64,000 nt of DNA from Streptomyces sp. ITFR-21 (GTDB lineage: Bacteria; Actinomycetota; Actinomycetes; Streptomycetales; Streptomycetaceae). Location: positions 5,678,001 through 5,742,000 of the forward strand of contig NZ_CP134605.1 in assembly GCF_031844685.1 (NCBI RefSeq), given 5' to 3'. Both the position numbers and the translations under genes were made by a program. Under the pieces are notes generated by a model. That model was not told the DNA's origin, made no database searches, and saw only the letters and a program-made list of their open reading frames with translations. This document shows, one piece after another, positions 36,622 to 46,338 of this stretch (the first letter of the stretch is position 1; every line of letters starts with the position of its first letter).

Positions 36622-38553
36622 ATGGCCGTGTCGCACACCGGCCCGCTCCTGCCCGAACCGGCCTTCCGGCCGCTGTCGGCCGAGGACCCGGCAGCCGTCG
36701 CGGGACACCGGATCAGCGCACTGCTCGGGGACGGCGCGCTCGGGCGGGTCTACCTCGCGCACGCTCCCGGCGGGCGGCCCGTCGCGCTCACCGTGGCCCG
36801 CCGGGACGCCGCCGCGCCGCCCGGCTTCGCCGCCCGCTTCCAGCTCGCCGCGCAGGCCGCACGGCGCGTTCCCGGCGGCCCCCACACGGCCGCGGTGCTC
36901 GGCGCCGGCGTCGACGGCGACCGCTGCTGGCTCACCACCGGCTATGTGCCCGCGCTCTCGCTGCGGGCCGCCGTCGCCGGGGCCGGCCCGCTGCCCACCA
37001 GGGCGGTGCTGCAGCTGGTGGCCGGCATCGCCGAGGGCCTTCGGGCGGTGCACGCCGCCGGCGTCGTGCACGGCGACCTGCGGCCCGCCCAGGTCCTGCT
37101 CACCGCGGCCGGGCCGGTGCTCAAGGGGTACGGTCTCGCGTCGGTCGTGGCGGATCCGGCGGCCGGCGGCGGACCGGTCTTCCTCGGCCCCGAACAGGCC
37201 GGCGGCACGGCGCCCTCGCGCGCCACCGACGTCTTCGCGCTCGGCCAGATCGCCGCCTACGCCTCGATCGGCGCGGCGCCCTTCGGGGAGGGCGCGGCCG
37301 GCGCGGTGCTGTCCCGGGTCCGGCAGGAGGAGCCGGACCTCAACGAACTGCCGGGCGAACTGCGGGAGATCGTCACCCGCTGCCTGATCAAGGACCCGGC
37401 GCTGCGCCCCTCGCTGGCCCAGGTCACGGCGATGTGCGCGCAGGCCGCCCCGGCGGCCTCCCGCCGCTTCCACCGGCACCCCGGGCCGTGGCTGCCGGCG
37501 CCGCTGCTGGCCGCGATGGTGCCGGCCCTGCCGCCGTCCGCCGCCGGGGCGCTGCCGCCGTCCGCCGCCGGGGCGCTGCCGCCGTCCGCCGCCGGGGCGC
37601 TGCCGCCGTCCGCCGCCGGGGCGCTGCCGCCGGCCACCACCGCCGGGGCGCTGCCGCCGGCCACCACCGCCGGGGCGCTGCCGCCGGCCACCACCGCCGG
37701 GGCGCTGCCGCCGGCCACCACCGCCGGAGCGATGCCGCCGCCGCAGGGTCCGTCCCGGCCGGGACCGCCGCCGGCGCCGCCCGCTCCACCGGCGTACCGC
37801 CCCGAGCCGCCGGCCGGGCCCGGCGCCCGGCGCCGGACGGCCGTGGCGGGCGTGCTGATCGCGCTGGTGCTCGCCGTCGGCGCGGCTCTGGCGTTCACCG
37901 GCGCCCTCGGCACCGGCGGTTCGGGGCACCACCGGGGCGCCGGGTCCGCCGCTTCCACCGGCCCGAGCGTGTCCCCGCGCCCGAGCGCGCCCGCCGCCCC
38001 GGGCGCGGCAGGCACCTCCGGCGCGCCCGCCGCCCCGGGGGCCCCGAGCCCGCCCGCCGCCTCCGGCGCGCCGGCCGTTCCGGGTGGCGGGGGAGCCGCG
38101 GGTCCGGTCGCGCCCCCGCCGCGGACCGACTACCAGGGGTTCCGGCTGCCGGCCGGTGACGCCCTGTCCTGGCGGGGCGGCCCGCCGGTGGTGCGGCCGG
38201 GCCCGTACAGCGGCGACTTCGGGTACACCGGGCGGGCCGACGCCTTCGCCACCGACGCCCACCGGGGCACCCTGGCACTGCTCGCCCCGCGGAAGCCCGG
38301 CACCCGCGAGGAGTGCCGGGCGGGCACCGCCGGGGCCGCCGTCATCCCGCGGCGGCTGGTGACCACCGGCGCGCGGGTCTGCGTGCGGTCGGCCGACGGC
38401 ACCACCGCGCTGCTGACGATCCGTCAACTGACCTTACCCGGAGCCCCGTTGCCGTCCGCCACGGTCGACGTGACGATCTGGCGGGCGGACGAAAGTGCCG
38501 AGAGTGGCCAGATGGGCATCGACCGGCCTCCGCCCGCACCGAATTCCGCGTGA
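36622..38553 (+). CDS. Membrane-anchored serine/threonine pseudokinase
   Basis: A 643-residue protein. The N-terminal kinase fold (about 26-275) keeps a glycine loop (LLGDGALGRVYLAH) and the helical lobe, but catalytic residues are replaced: the VAVK lysine is Thr57 (VALTV), HRDLKPxN reads HGDLRPAQ (150-157) and DFG reads GYG (169-171). A repeat linker (about 302-371: four GALPPSAA then four GALPPATTA units) and a Pro-rich stretch lead to one membrane helix (about 406-428). A Ser/Pro/Ala linker and an outer domain of about 140 residues (DYQGFRLPAGDALSWRGG) with a Cys pair (EECRAG, ARVCVRS) follow. It is probably a non-catalytic signalling or scaffold protein. The role is unknown. Confidence 0.8.
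   Translation: MAVSHTGPLLPEPAFRPLSAEDPAAVAGHRISALLGDGALGRVYLAHAPGGRPVALTVARRDAAAPPGFAARFQLAAQAARRVPGGPHTAAVLGAGVDGDRCWLTTGYVPALSLRAAVAGAGPLPTRAVLQLVAGIAEGLRAVHAAGVVHGDLRPAQVLLTAAGPVLKGYGLASVVADPAAGGGPVFLGPEQAGGTAPSRATDVFALGQIAAYASIGAAPFGEGAAGAVLSRVRQEEPDLNELPGELREIVTRCLIKDPALRPSLAQVTAMCAQAAPAASRRFHRHPGPWLPAPLLAAMVPALPPSAAGALPPSAAGALPPSAAGALPPSAAGALPPATTAGALPPATTAGALPPATTAGALPPATTAGAMPPPQGPSRPGPPPAPPAPPAYRPEPPAGPGARRRTAVAGVLIALVLAVGAALAFTGALGTGGSGHHRGAGSAASTGPSVSPRPSAPAAPGAAGTSGAPAAPGAPSPPAASGAPAVPGGGGAAGPVAPPPRTDYQGFRLPAGDALSWRGGPPVVRPGPYSGDFGYTGRADAFATDAHRGTLALLAPRKPGTREECRAGTAGAAVIPRRLVTTGARVCVRSADGTTALLTIRQLTLPGAPLPSATVDVTIWRADESAESGQMGIDRPPPAPNSA
37528..37731 (+). repeat. In-frame tandem repeats in the pseudokinase linker
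   Basis: Four perfect or near-perfect 24-bp units (37528-37623; ctgccgccgtccgccg then ccggggcg) followed by four 27-bp units (37624-37731; ctgccgccggccaccacc then gccggggcg). The second unit looks like a three-base expansion of the first. The last unit has one base change. Confidence 0.92.
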
Positions 38554-38686
38554 TTTTCCACGGCCCTGTAGCGCAATGCCGCCGAGTCGCGTTTACTGAT
38601 CCGCCCCGGGGGGTGAGGGCCGGGGGCCTTCGGGAGCCGGTACAACTCAATGGGGCAGGAAGTACGTGGTGGTGGGGGAGACTCAG

Positions 38687-39034
38687 GTGCTCAACGACGA
38701 CCGCAGCGGCACGGCCGCACGGCCGGGCGGGGGCGGCGCGCCGGGGGGTGCGGTAGCGGGCCTGCACGACGCGGTGGCCTGGCTGCGGCGCGAACTGGCC
38801 GCGTACCGCCCGCTGTTACCGGACCGCGCGGTGGCGGAGGACGAATTGGACGAGCTGGCGGTGCAGGCGGCCGCGGCCGGCCGGGCCGGCATGCTCCCGG
38901 AGACCGAGCGCCTTCGGCACTCCTTGCTCCTGGTGGCTGCCGCGCTGGGCTCGGTCAGCGCGCTGACCGCCCCGCTGGACGCGCTCCGGCAGGCGGTGGA
39001 GATCCTGGCGCCGCCGTACGGGGGCCGCCGCTGA
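38687..39034 (+). CDS. Small DUF5955-like protein, function unknown
   Basis: A 115-residue protein. After a Gly/Ala-rich lead, three amphipathic helices follow: LHDAVAWLRRELAAYRPLL, EDELDELAVQAAAAGRAG and ERLRHSLLLVAAALGSVSAL, then LDALRQAVEILAPPYGGRR. It has no signal peptide or membrane segment. The pattern resembles a small actinobacterial family annotated DUF5955, an assignment from memory only. GTG 38687 is chosen because GGGGGAG lies six bases upstream; GTG codons at 38666-38672 are less well placed. The role is unknown. Confidence 0.6.
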   Translation: MLNDDRSGTAARPGGGGAPGGAVAGLHDAVAWLRRELAAYRPLLPDRAVAEDELDELAVQAAAAGRAGMLPETERLRHSLLLVAAALGSVSALTAPLDALRQAVEILAPPYGGRR

Positions 39035-39171
39035 TCCGCGGCCGGGCCGTCCGACCGGTGGTACGGGCGGTCCGGCGCCGGCCGCGTGCGCACCGGGCCG
39101 CCCGCCGGACCGGGCGGCCCTGCCGCGGCCGGGCCTCGGCCGGCCGGCCCTCCGCGGCGCGCCGCCGCGGG

Positions 39172-39942
39172 TCAGTCGGCGGCCGTCCCGGCGTCGCGCA
39201 GCGCCAGGGCGAGCCGGCGCGCCACCGCGTGCAGGACCGGGACGATCTTGTCCGTCGCGCTGTCCGTGACGCGGCCGGCCGGGCCGGAGATGGAGACGGC
39301 CGCGGCGGTGGGGGAGTCGGGGACGGTGACCGCGAGGCACCGCACGCCCACCTCCTGCTCGTTGTCGTCCACCGCGTACCCGAGGGCGCGGGTGCGCTCC
39401 AGCTCGGTGAGGAAGGCGTCCGGGTCGGTGATGGTGCGGTCGGTCGCGGCCGGCATGCCGGTGCGGGCCAGCAGGGCGCGCACCTCCTCCGGGGGCAGTT
39501 CGGCGAGCAGTGCCTTGCCGACGCCGGTGGAGTGCGGCAGCACCCGCCGCCCCACCTCGGTGAACATCCGCATCGAGTGCCGGGACGGCACCTGCGCCAC
39601 GTACACCACCTCGTCGCCGTCGAGCAGCGCCATGTTCGCGGTCTCGCCGGTCGCCTCCACCAGCTCCGCGAGATAGGGCCGGGCCCAGGTGCCCAGCAGC
39701 CGGGACGCGGTCTCGCCGAGCCGGATCAGCCGGGGCCCGAGCGCGTACCGCCGGTTCGGCTGCTGCCGTACGTATCCGCAGGTCACCAGGGTGCGCATCA
39801 GCCGGTGGATGGTGGGCAGCGGCAACCCGCTGCCGGCCGACAGCTCGCTCAGCCCCACCTCGCCGCCCGCGTCGGCCATCCGCTCCAGCAGGTCGAAGGC
39901 GCGTTCGAGCGATTGGACGCCCCCGGTGCGGTCAGCGGACAC
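39172..39942 (-). CDS. allR: IclR-family repressor, probably AllR of allantoin metabolism
   Basis: A 256-residue regulator. The winged helix (about 5-70) has [16 protein letters not shown] and [19 protein letters not shown]; the effector domain (about 80-250) has [40 protein letters not shown] and [23 protein letters not shown] 39942 is preferred, with GAGGGG upstream, over an ATG at 40008. It is divergent from allantoinase with an IclR-type palindrome in the shared region and is near malate synthase, whose promoter carries the same palindrome twice. The arrangement matches AllR of Streptomyces coelicolor, which represses allantoin genes and malate synthase; ligand identity is not visible. 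Confidence 0.85.
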   Translation of the reverse strand: MSADRTGGVQSLERAFDLLERMADAGGEVGLSELSAGSGLPLPTIHRLMRTLVTCGYVRQQPNRRYALGPRLIRLGETASRLLGTWARPYLAELVEATGETANMALLDGDEVVYVAQVPSRHSMRMFTEVGRRVLPHSTGVGKALLAELPPEEVRALLARTGMPAATDRTITDPDAFLTELERTRALGYAVDDNEQEVGVRCLAVTVPDSPTAAAVSISGPAGRVTDSATDKIVPVLHAVARRLALALRDAGTAAD

Positions 39943-40020
39943 GTGCGTTCCCCTCGGTCTTCTCGGTCTTCGCGACGGCTGCCTTCGGGCTGCTCGACGG
40001 GTCGGCAAGCGGAAGGAGCC

Positions 40021-40035
40021 TTTCGCTGTGTGGAA
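40021..40035. promoter_or_regulatory. IclR-type operator between allR and allantoinase
   Basis: TTTCGCTGTGTGGAA matches the TTTCGCACTGCGGAA site at the aceB promoter in 12 of 15 positions. It lies in the divergent [16 protein letters not shown] region, 80 bp from the allR start. Confidence 0.68.
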
Positions 40036-40080
40036 GAGTACCGCCCTTGACGTCCGCGCGAACGATACCCACCATGGCCG

Positions 40081-40095
40081 TCAACAGAGCGTTGA
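40081..40095. promoter_or_regulatory. TCAAC-N5-GTTGA palindrome upstream of allantoinase
   Basis: TCAACAGAGCGTTGA lies 25 bp before the allantoinase start. The same arms and spacing are found over the uraD -35 box (30635-30649), suggesting a second shared regulator of urate and allantoin genes. Confidence 0.5.
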
Positions 40096-40120
40096 ACATC
40101 AGCGATCGGGAGGTCGTACG

Positions 40121-41509
40121 GTGGCGGAACCGGTGCTCGGCAGGGGCGACGGCGACGACAGGCGGCTGCTGCGCTCGACCCGGGTGGTGACCCCGGACGG
40201 CGAGCGGCCGGCCGCCGTCGAGGTCACCGGCCGCACGATCACCGCGGTGCTGCCCTACGACACCCCGGTCCCGCCCGGCACCCGGCCCACCGACCTCGGG
40301 GACGACGTGCTGCTGCCCGGCCTGGTCGACACCCACGTGCACGTCAACGACCCCGGCCGCAGCGAATGGGAGGGCTTCGCGACCGCCACCGCCGCCGCCG
40401 CGGCCGGCGGTGTCACCACCGTCGTCGACATGCCGCTGAACAGTATCCCGCCCACCACCGGCACCGCCCACCTCGACGTCAAGCGGGAGACCGCCCGCGG
40501 CCGGGTGTACACCGACACCGGCTTCTGGGGCGGCGCCGTCCCCGGCAACGTCGAGGACCTGCGCCCGCTGCACGACGCGGGCGTCTTCGGCTTCAAGTGC
40601 TTCCTGCTGCACTCCGGGGTGGACGAGTTCCCGCCGCTGGACCCGGCCGGACTGGAGGCCGCGCTGGCCGAACTGACCCGCTTCGACGGGCTGCTGATCG
40701 TTCACGCGGAGGACCCCGGGATCATCGACGGCGCCCCGCAGCGGCCCGGTCCCAAGTACGCCGACTTCCTCGCCTCGCGCCCCCGGGCCGCCGAGGACCG
40801 GGCCGTCGAGGGGCTGGTCGCGCTCGCCGGCCGGCTCGGCGGCCGGGTGCACGTCCTGCACCTGTCCTCCGCGGGCGCGCTGCCGCTGCTGGCGGCAGCG
40901 CGCCGCGAAGGGGTCCGGATCACCGTGGAGACCTGCCCGCACTTCCTCACCCTGACCGCTGAGGAAGTGCCCGACGGCGCCACCGAGTTCAAGTGCTGCC
41001 CGCCGATCCGGGAGGCCGCCAACCAGGACGCGCTCTGGCAGGCGCTGGCCGACGGACTGATCGACTGCGTGGTCTCGGACCATTCGCCCTCGACCGTCGA
41101 CCTCAAGCACAAGGACTCCGGTGACTTCGCCGCCGCGTGGGGCGGTATCTCCTCGCTCCAGCTGGGTCTGCCCGCGGTGTGGACCGAGGCCCGCCGCCGT
41201 GGCCACACCCTTGCCGACGTCGCCCGCTGGATGTCCGCCGGACCGGCCCGCCTCGCCGGACTCGGAGCCACCAAGGGCGCCATCGCCGCGGGATACGACG
41301 CGGACTTCGCCGTCCTCGCCCCCGACCTGACCTTCACCGTCGATCCGGCCCGTCTCCAGCACCGCAACCCCGTCACCGCCTACGCCGGCCGCACCCTCAG
41401 CGGGGTGGTGCGCTCCACCTGGCTGGGGGGCCGGGTGGTGGCGCGGGACGGCGAGGTGACCGGGGAGCCCGCCGGCCGGCTCATCGAACGGCCGGCCGGC
41501 GGGAGCTGA
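40121..41509 (+). CDS. allB: Allantoinase
   Basis: A 462-residue binuclear zinc amidohydrolase converting allantoin to allantoate. Metal ligands: [19 protein letters not shown] (about residue 63), the carboxylated-lysine segment [20 protein letters not shown], the histidine motifs [15 protein letters not shown] and [18 protein letters not shown], and the catalytic Asp in [14 protein letters not shown]. These, with [18 protein letters not shown], are characteristic of allantoinase rather than dihydropyrimidinase. GTG 40121 follows GGGAGG. It is divergent from allR. Unusually, no allantoicase follows it; the next gene is a convergent beta-glucosidase with a hairpin between. Confidence 0.92.
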   Translation: MAEPVLGRGDGDDRRLLRSTRVVTPDGERPAAVEVTGRTITAVLPYDTPVPPGTRPTDLGDDVLLPGLVDTHVHVNDPGRSEWEGFATATAAAAAGGVTTVVDMPLNSIPPTTGTAHLDVKRETARGRVYTDTGFWGGAVPGNVEDLRPLHDAGVFGFKCFLLHSGVDEFPPLDPAGLEAALAELTRFDGLLIVHAEDPGIIDGAPQRPGPKYADFLASRPRAAEDRAVEGLVALAGRLGGRVHVLHLSSAGALPLLAAARREGVRITVETCPHFLTLTAEEVPDGATEFKCCPPIREAANQDALWQALADGLIDCVVSDHSPSTVDLKHKDSGDFAAAWGGISSLQLGLPAVWTEARRRGHTLADVARWMSAGPARLAGLGATKGAIAAGYDADFAVLAPDLTFTVDPARLQHRNPVTAYAGRTLSGVVRSTWLGGRVVARDGEVTGEPAGRLIERPAGGS

Positions 41510-41521
41510 CGCGGTACCCCG

Positions 41522-41568
41522 GACGCGGGCCGGCGGGTACGCCCGAGGACGTACCACCGGCCCGCGTC
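41522..41568. terminator. Bidirectional hairpin between allantoinase and beta-glucosidase
   Basis: GACGCGGGCCGG (41522-41533) pairs exactly with CCGGCCCGCGTC (41557-41568), and inner GGTAC/GTACC extend the stem after a mismatch. It lies between convergent stops. Confidence 0.7.
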
Positions 41569-41579
41569 ACCCGGGAAGG

Positions 41580-42935
<1,356 letters not shown>

Positions 42936-42954
42936 AAGTTACCTTTCGGTGGGG

Positions 42955-43824
42955 TTACTTGACGGCGCCGGCGGTCAGTCCGGCGACGAGGTAACGCTGC
43001 AGGGCGAGGAATCCGGCGACCACCGGCACGCTCACCACGAGCGAGGCGGCCATGACCTGGTTCCAGTACACGTCGTTCTGGGTGGCATAGCCGCGCAGAC
43101 CCACGGCCAGCGTGCGGGTGCTGTCGTTGGTCATGATGGAGGCGAAGAGCACTTCGCCCCAGGCCGTCATGAACGCGTAGACGGACACCGCGACGATGCC
43201 GGGGATGGCGGCCGGTACGACGACCCGGAACAGCGCGCCGAACGGGCCGCAGCCGTCCACCTTCGCGGCCTCGTCGAGGTCGCGCGGGATGGAGTCGAAG
43301 TACCCGACGAGCATCCAGATGGAGAAGGGGAGCGAGAAGGTGAGATAGGTGATGATCAGGCCGAGCCGGCTGCCGTAGAGCTGGATGCCGGTGGAGTTCC
43401 CGATGCTGACGAAGATGATGAACAGCGGCAGCAGGAACAGGATGCCGGGGAACATCTGCGTCGAGAGCACCGTCACGGTGAAGAGCCGGCGGCCCGCGAA
43501 GCGGTACCGGCTGACGCCGTAGGCGGCGAAGATCGCCACCGCGACCGACAGCAGGGTCGCGCTCACCGAGACGATCAGCGAGTTCACGAAGTAGTGCGCC
43601 AGCGGGACCGTCGACCAGATGTCGATGTACGGCCGGAAGGTCAGGCTGCTGGGTATCCACTTGAAGGAGCCCTGCACGTCCTGAAGTTTCTTCAGGGACG
43701 AGCTGAGCATGACGTACACCGGGATGAGCACGAACAGCAGCAGCAGGGTCAGCACGACCCGCCGGGTCCAGACGAAGGACTTCGGCGAGGCCATCGGAGA
43801 CGGCTGCGCGGGGATCCTAGGCAT
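42955..43824 (-). CDS. Sugar ABC transporter permease (MalG/CebG-type)
   Basis: A 289-residue inner-membrane protein with about six helices, e.g. VVLTLLLLFVLIPVYVMLS and ILFLLPLFIIFVSIG. The EAA loop that contacts the ATPase is DEAAKVDGCGPFGALFRVVV (about 198-217). It is of the CUT1 family permease pair for di- and oligosaccharides. ATG 43824 overlaps the preceding permease gene by eight bases, so translation is coupled. No ATPase gene is present; such importers in streptomycetes share the MsiK ATPase encoded elsewhere. Confidence 0.92.
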   Translation of the reverse strand: MPRIPAQPSPMASPKSFVWTRRVVLTLLLLFVLIPVYVMLSSSLKKLQDVQGSFKWIPSSLTFRPYIDIWSTVPLAHYFVNSLIVSVSATLLSVAVAIFAAYGVSRYRFAGRRLFTVTVLSTQMFPGILFLLPLFIIFVSIGNSTGIQLYGSRLGLIITYLTFSLPFSIWMLVGYFDSIPRDLDEAAKVDGCGPFGALFRVVVPAAIPGIVAVSVYAFMTAWGEVLFASIMTNDSTRTLAVGLRGYATQNDVYWNQVMAASLVVSVPVVAGFLALQRYLVAGLTAGAVK

Positions 43825-44821
43825 CGGCGTCGCCCCGCTTCCTTGACGTGAGCAGCAGGTAGATCGCTGTCACCAGCAGCAGGAAGAGCAGCAGCAGCAC
43901 GGACATGGCCGAGCCGGAGCCGAAGTTCCAGGTGATGAACGACGACTGGTAGATGTGGATGGAGATCAGGTCGGCCGCGTGCGGCGCCGACTGGCCGAAC
44001 ATCACATAGGGGGTGTTGAAGTCGTTGAACGTCCACAGGAAGAGCACCAGGACCAGCACCTGGTTGACCGGGCGCAGCGACGGCATGGTGATCTTCCTGA
44101 TCTGCTGCCAGACACCGGCCCCGTCCATCGCCGCGGCCTCGTAGAGCTCGCGCGGGATGTTCTGCAGGCCGGCCATCAGACACAGGAAGGCGAACGGCCA
44201 GCCCTTCCACACCGAGACGATGACCAGCGCCCAGAAGCTGTTGGGGCCGATCAGCCAGAACGGCTTGTCGGAGGTGAGGTGGAGCTGGTCGTGCAGGACG
44301 TGGTTCACCAGTCCGGTGTCCTGCTGGAACATGAACGTCCAGGTGATCACCGCGGTGTAGACCGGCAGCGCGTACGGCACCAGGAAGATCGCGCGCAGCA
44401 CGGCCCGGCCGCGGAAGGCGTCCTGGAGCAGGATCGCCGCCACGGTGCCGATCAGCCAGCAGAAGGCGACCGACAGCAGCGTGAAGCCGCAGGTCACCCA
44501 GAACGAGTGCAGAAGCGCCTCGCCGACGGGCTGGTTGAACTTCACCGCAATGCGGTAGTTGTCCAGCCCGGACCAGGGCGCGCTGCCCCAGTCCCGGATG
44601 AAGAACTGGGTCAGCCCTTTGAAGCTGATGACGATGCCGAACACCATCGGGATGAGGTGGATCAGCAGTTCGAGGATCAGCGCGGGGAACAGCAGGAGGT
44701 ACGGCAGGCCGATCTGGCGCAGCCGTACGGGGATGCGCGGCCGGAGCCGGCCCCCGGCAGCGGGCTTGCCGCTGGGGGGACCGGCCTCGGGGGCGCTCCG
44801 GGGAGGGGCGGTGGCAGTCAT
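43817..44821 (-). CDS. Sugar ABC transporter permease (MalF/CebF-type)
   Basis: A 334-residue inner-membrane protein. A polar N-terminal tail of about 35 residues precedes six membrane helices (IGLPYLLLFPALILELLIHL is the first). The EAA motif is YEAAAMDGAGVWQQIRKITM (about 229-248). It forms the heterodimeric channel with the next permease. ATG 44821 starts 13 bases after the lipoprotein stop and the end overlaps the MalG-type gene, consistent with one operon. Confidence 0.92.
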   Translation of the reverse strand: MTATAPPRSAPEAGPPSGKPAAGGRLRPRIPVRLRQIGLPYLLLFPALILELLIHLIPMVFGIVISFKGLTQFFIRDWGSAPWSGLDNYRIAVKFNQPVGEALLHSFWVTCGFTLLSVAFCWLIGTVAAILLQDAFRGRAVLRAIFLVPYALPVYTAVITWTFMFQQDTGLVNHVLHDQLHLTSDKPFWLIGPNSFWALVIVSVWKGWPFAFLCLMAGLQNIPRELYEAAAMDGAGVWQQIRKITMPSLRPVNQVLVLVLFLWTFNDFNTPYVMFGQSAPHAADLISIHIYQSSFITWNFGSGSAMSVLLLLFLLLVTAIYLLLTSRKRGDADA

Positions 44822-44834
44822 CGAAAGCCGATCC

Positions 44835-46190
44835 TTACGAGGCGGGCATCTGCTGCTGCGCCTTCGTCAGCTCGGACTTGACGGAGGCGTCCGTGATGTC
44901 CTTGCCGGCGGCGGCGTCGGCGAACAGGTCCTTGACGGCGGTGCCGACGAGGGTCTCGAACTGGCTCTCGTTGGGCACCTGCGGGAGCGGGGCCGCGGAG
45001 CTGCCCAGCACGCCGGCCAGCACCTTGAGGTCGGGGGTCTGGAAGGCGGGGTCGCTCTGCGCCTCCTTGACCGGCGGCAGCGAGCCGTAGGCACCGTTGA
45101 GGACCTTCTGCTCGGGCGTGCTGGTCAGGAACTTGACGAGCTGCACGGCGGCGTCCTGGTGCTTGCTGTTCTTGAACACCGCCAGGTTGATGCCGGCCAC
45201 CATCGAGGTCACACCGGCGTCGCCGGTGGCACCCTCGGTGATCGTCGGGACGGGCACCACGCCGTACTGGTCGGGCGTCATACCGTGCGCCTTGATGGAG
45301 GTGGCGGCGGACTGCCACATCATCATCGCGGCCTTGCCGGTGGCGAAGTCGGTGATGGTCTGGTTCTGCGCGTACTCGGCGTCGCCCTTGGCCGCGATCT
45401 TGTCCTTGGCGATGAAGTCGACGTACTGCTTGACCGCCGCGACGTTGGCCGGGCTGTCGAAGGTCGCCTTGCCCGAGGCGTCGAACCAGCTGGAGCCCCG
45501 CTGCTTGGCCAGCACGAAGGCGTGGTGGATGTTCTCCGCGCCGTTGCCGCCCTCGACCGCCAGGCCGTAGTGGCCGTCCTTGGTCAGCGCCTTGCCGTCC
45601 GAGATCAGCTGGTCCCAGGTCTTCGGCGGGGTCAGGCCGGCGTCCGCGAACAGCTTCTTGTTGTAGTACAGGCCGTACGCCATCGAGTAGATCGGCACCG
45701 CGGCCGGGTCCTGGCCGGCCGCGCCGGCGGAGGCGATGGCGGCGGCGGCGAAGCGGTCCTTGCCGCCGATCTTGTTGAAGTTGGCGTCGTCCCACGGCAG
45801 CAGCGCGCCGGTCGCCTGGAGCGAGGCGGACCAGGTGTTGCCGATGTTGAGCACGTCCGGGCCCTGGCCGGAGGTGGTCGCCGCCAGGATGCGGTTCAGC
45901 AGGTCCGCCCAGCCCACGACCTCCAGCTTCACCTTGATGCCGGTCTGCTCGGTGAACTTGTTCAGTTCCGGGGTGAGCACCTGCTTGTCGTTGTCCAGGC
46001 TGGTGCCCTGGTTGCTCGCCCAGTACGTGATGGTCTGGCCCTTGAGGCTGTCGGCTCCGCCGGCGCTGCTGCTCGGCTTGTCGCTGCCGCTGTCGTCGGA
46101 GCCGCCGCCACACGCGGACAGGGTCAGACCGAGCGCGGCCACGAGGGCGGTGGCCGCGAGGAGTCTGCTGGAGGTGCTGGAGGTGCGCAT
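44835..46190 (-). CDS. Sugar-binding lipoprotein of the ABC importer
   Basis: A 451-residue cluster-1 extracellular solute-binding protein. The lipoprotein signal peptide ends in the lipobox LSAC (Cys27) and a Gly/Ser/Asp-rich tether. The ligand-binding lobes start ITYWASNQGTSLDNDKQVL and include GPDVLNIGNTWSASLQATGA and PIYSMAYGLYYNKKLFADAG. It delivers sugar to the two permeases downstream. The GH1 gene in the operon points to a beta-glucoside ligand, not proven. ATG 46190 follows GAGAGGGAA. Its promoter region, shared with the ROK gene, holds an AT-rich palindrome. Confidence 0.92.
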   Translation of the reverse strand: MRTSSTSSRLLAATALVAALGLTLSACGGGSDDSGSDKPSSSAGGADSLKGQTITYWASNQGTSLDNDKQVLTPELNKFTEQTGIKVKLEVVGWADLLNRILAATTSGQGPDVLNIGNTWSASLQATGALLPWDDANFNKIGGKDRFAAAAIASAGAAGQDPAAVPIYSMAYGLYYNKKLFADAGLTPPKTWDQLISDGKALTKDGHYGLAVEGGNGAENIHHAFVLAKQRGSSWFDASGKATFDSPANVAAVKQYVDFIAKDKIAAKGDAEYAQNQTITDFATGKAAMMMWQSAATSIKAHGMTPDQYGVVPVPTITEGATGDAGVTSMVAGINLAVFKNSKHQDAAVQLVKFLTSTPEQKVLNGAYGSLPPVKEAQSDPAFQTPDLKVLAGVLGSSAAPLPQVPNESQFETLVGTAVKDLFADAAAGKDITDASVKSELTKAQQQMPAS

Positions 46191-46244
46191 ACCGGTTCCC
46201 TCTCAGGGGTGGGATCGCTTCAGGAAGTGAACAGCTCCTGTGCC

Positions 46245-46265
46245 TTAATTCAGGCCGTGATTTAA
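46245..46265. promoter_or_regulatory. AT-rich palindrome, likely ROK-repressor operator
   Basis: A 21-bp sequence with arms TTAA-T-TCA and TGA-T-TTAA around GGCCG, unusually AT-rich for this genome. It lies in the 148-bp divergent region, 55 bp before the lipoprotein start and 74 bp before the ROK gene. ROK regulators of the NagC/XylR/Mlc type bind such AT-rich sites. Confidence 0.62.
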
Positions 46266-46338
46266 CTTGTGAGAAAAGGTGGCGTCAAGACCCTGTGCAG
46301 CGATAGATTTCCGCCGGACGGCCTGGGAGGGAGACTCG

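Noticed and set aside
37528-37731. Repeat block as a mobile or regulatory element
   Set aside because: It stays in frame and encodes regular GALPPSAA/GALPPATTA units inside the pseudokinase linker.
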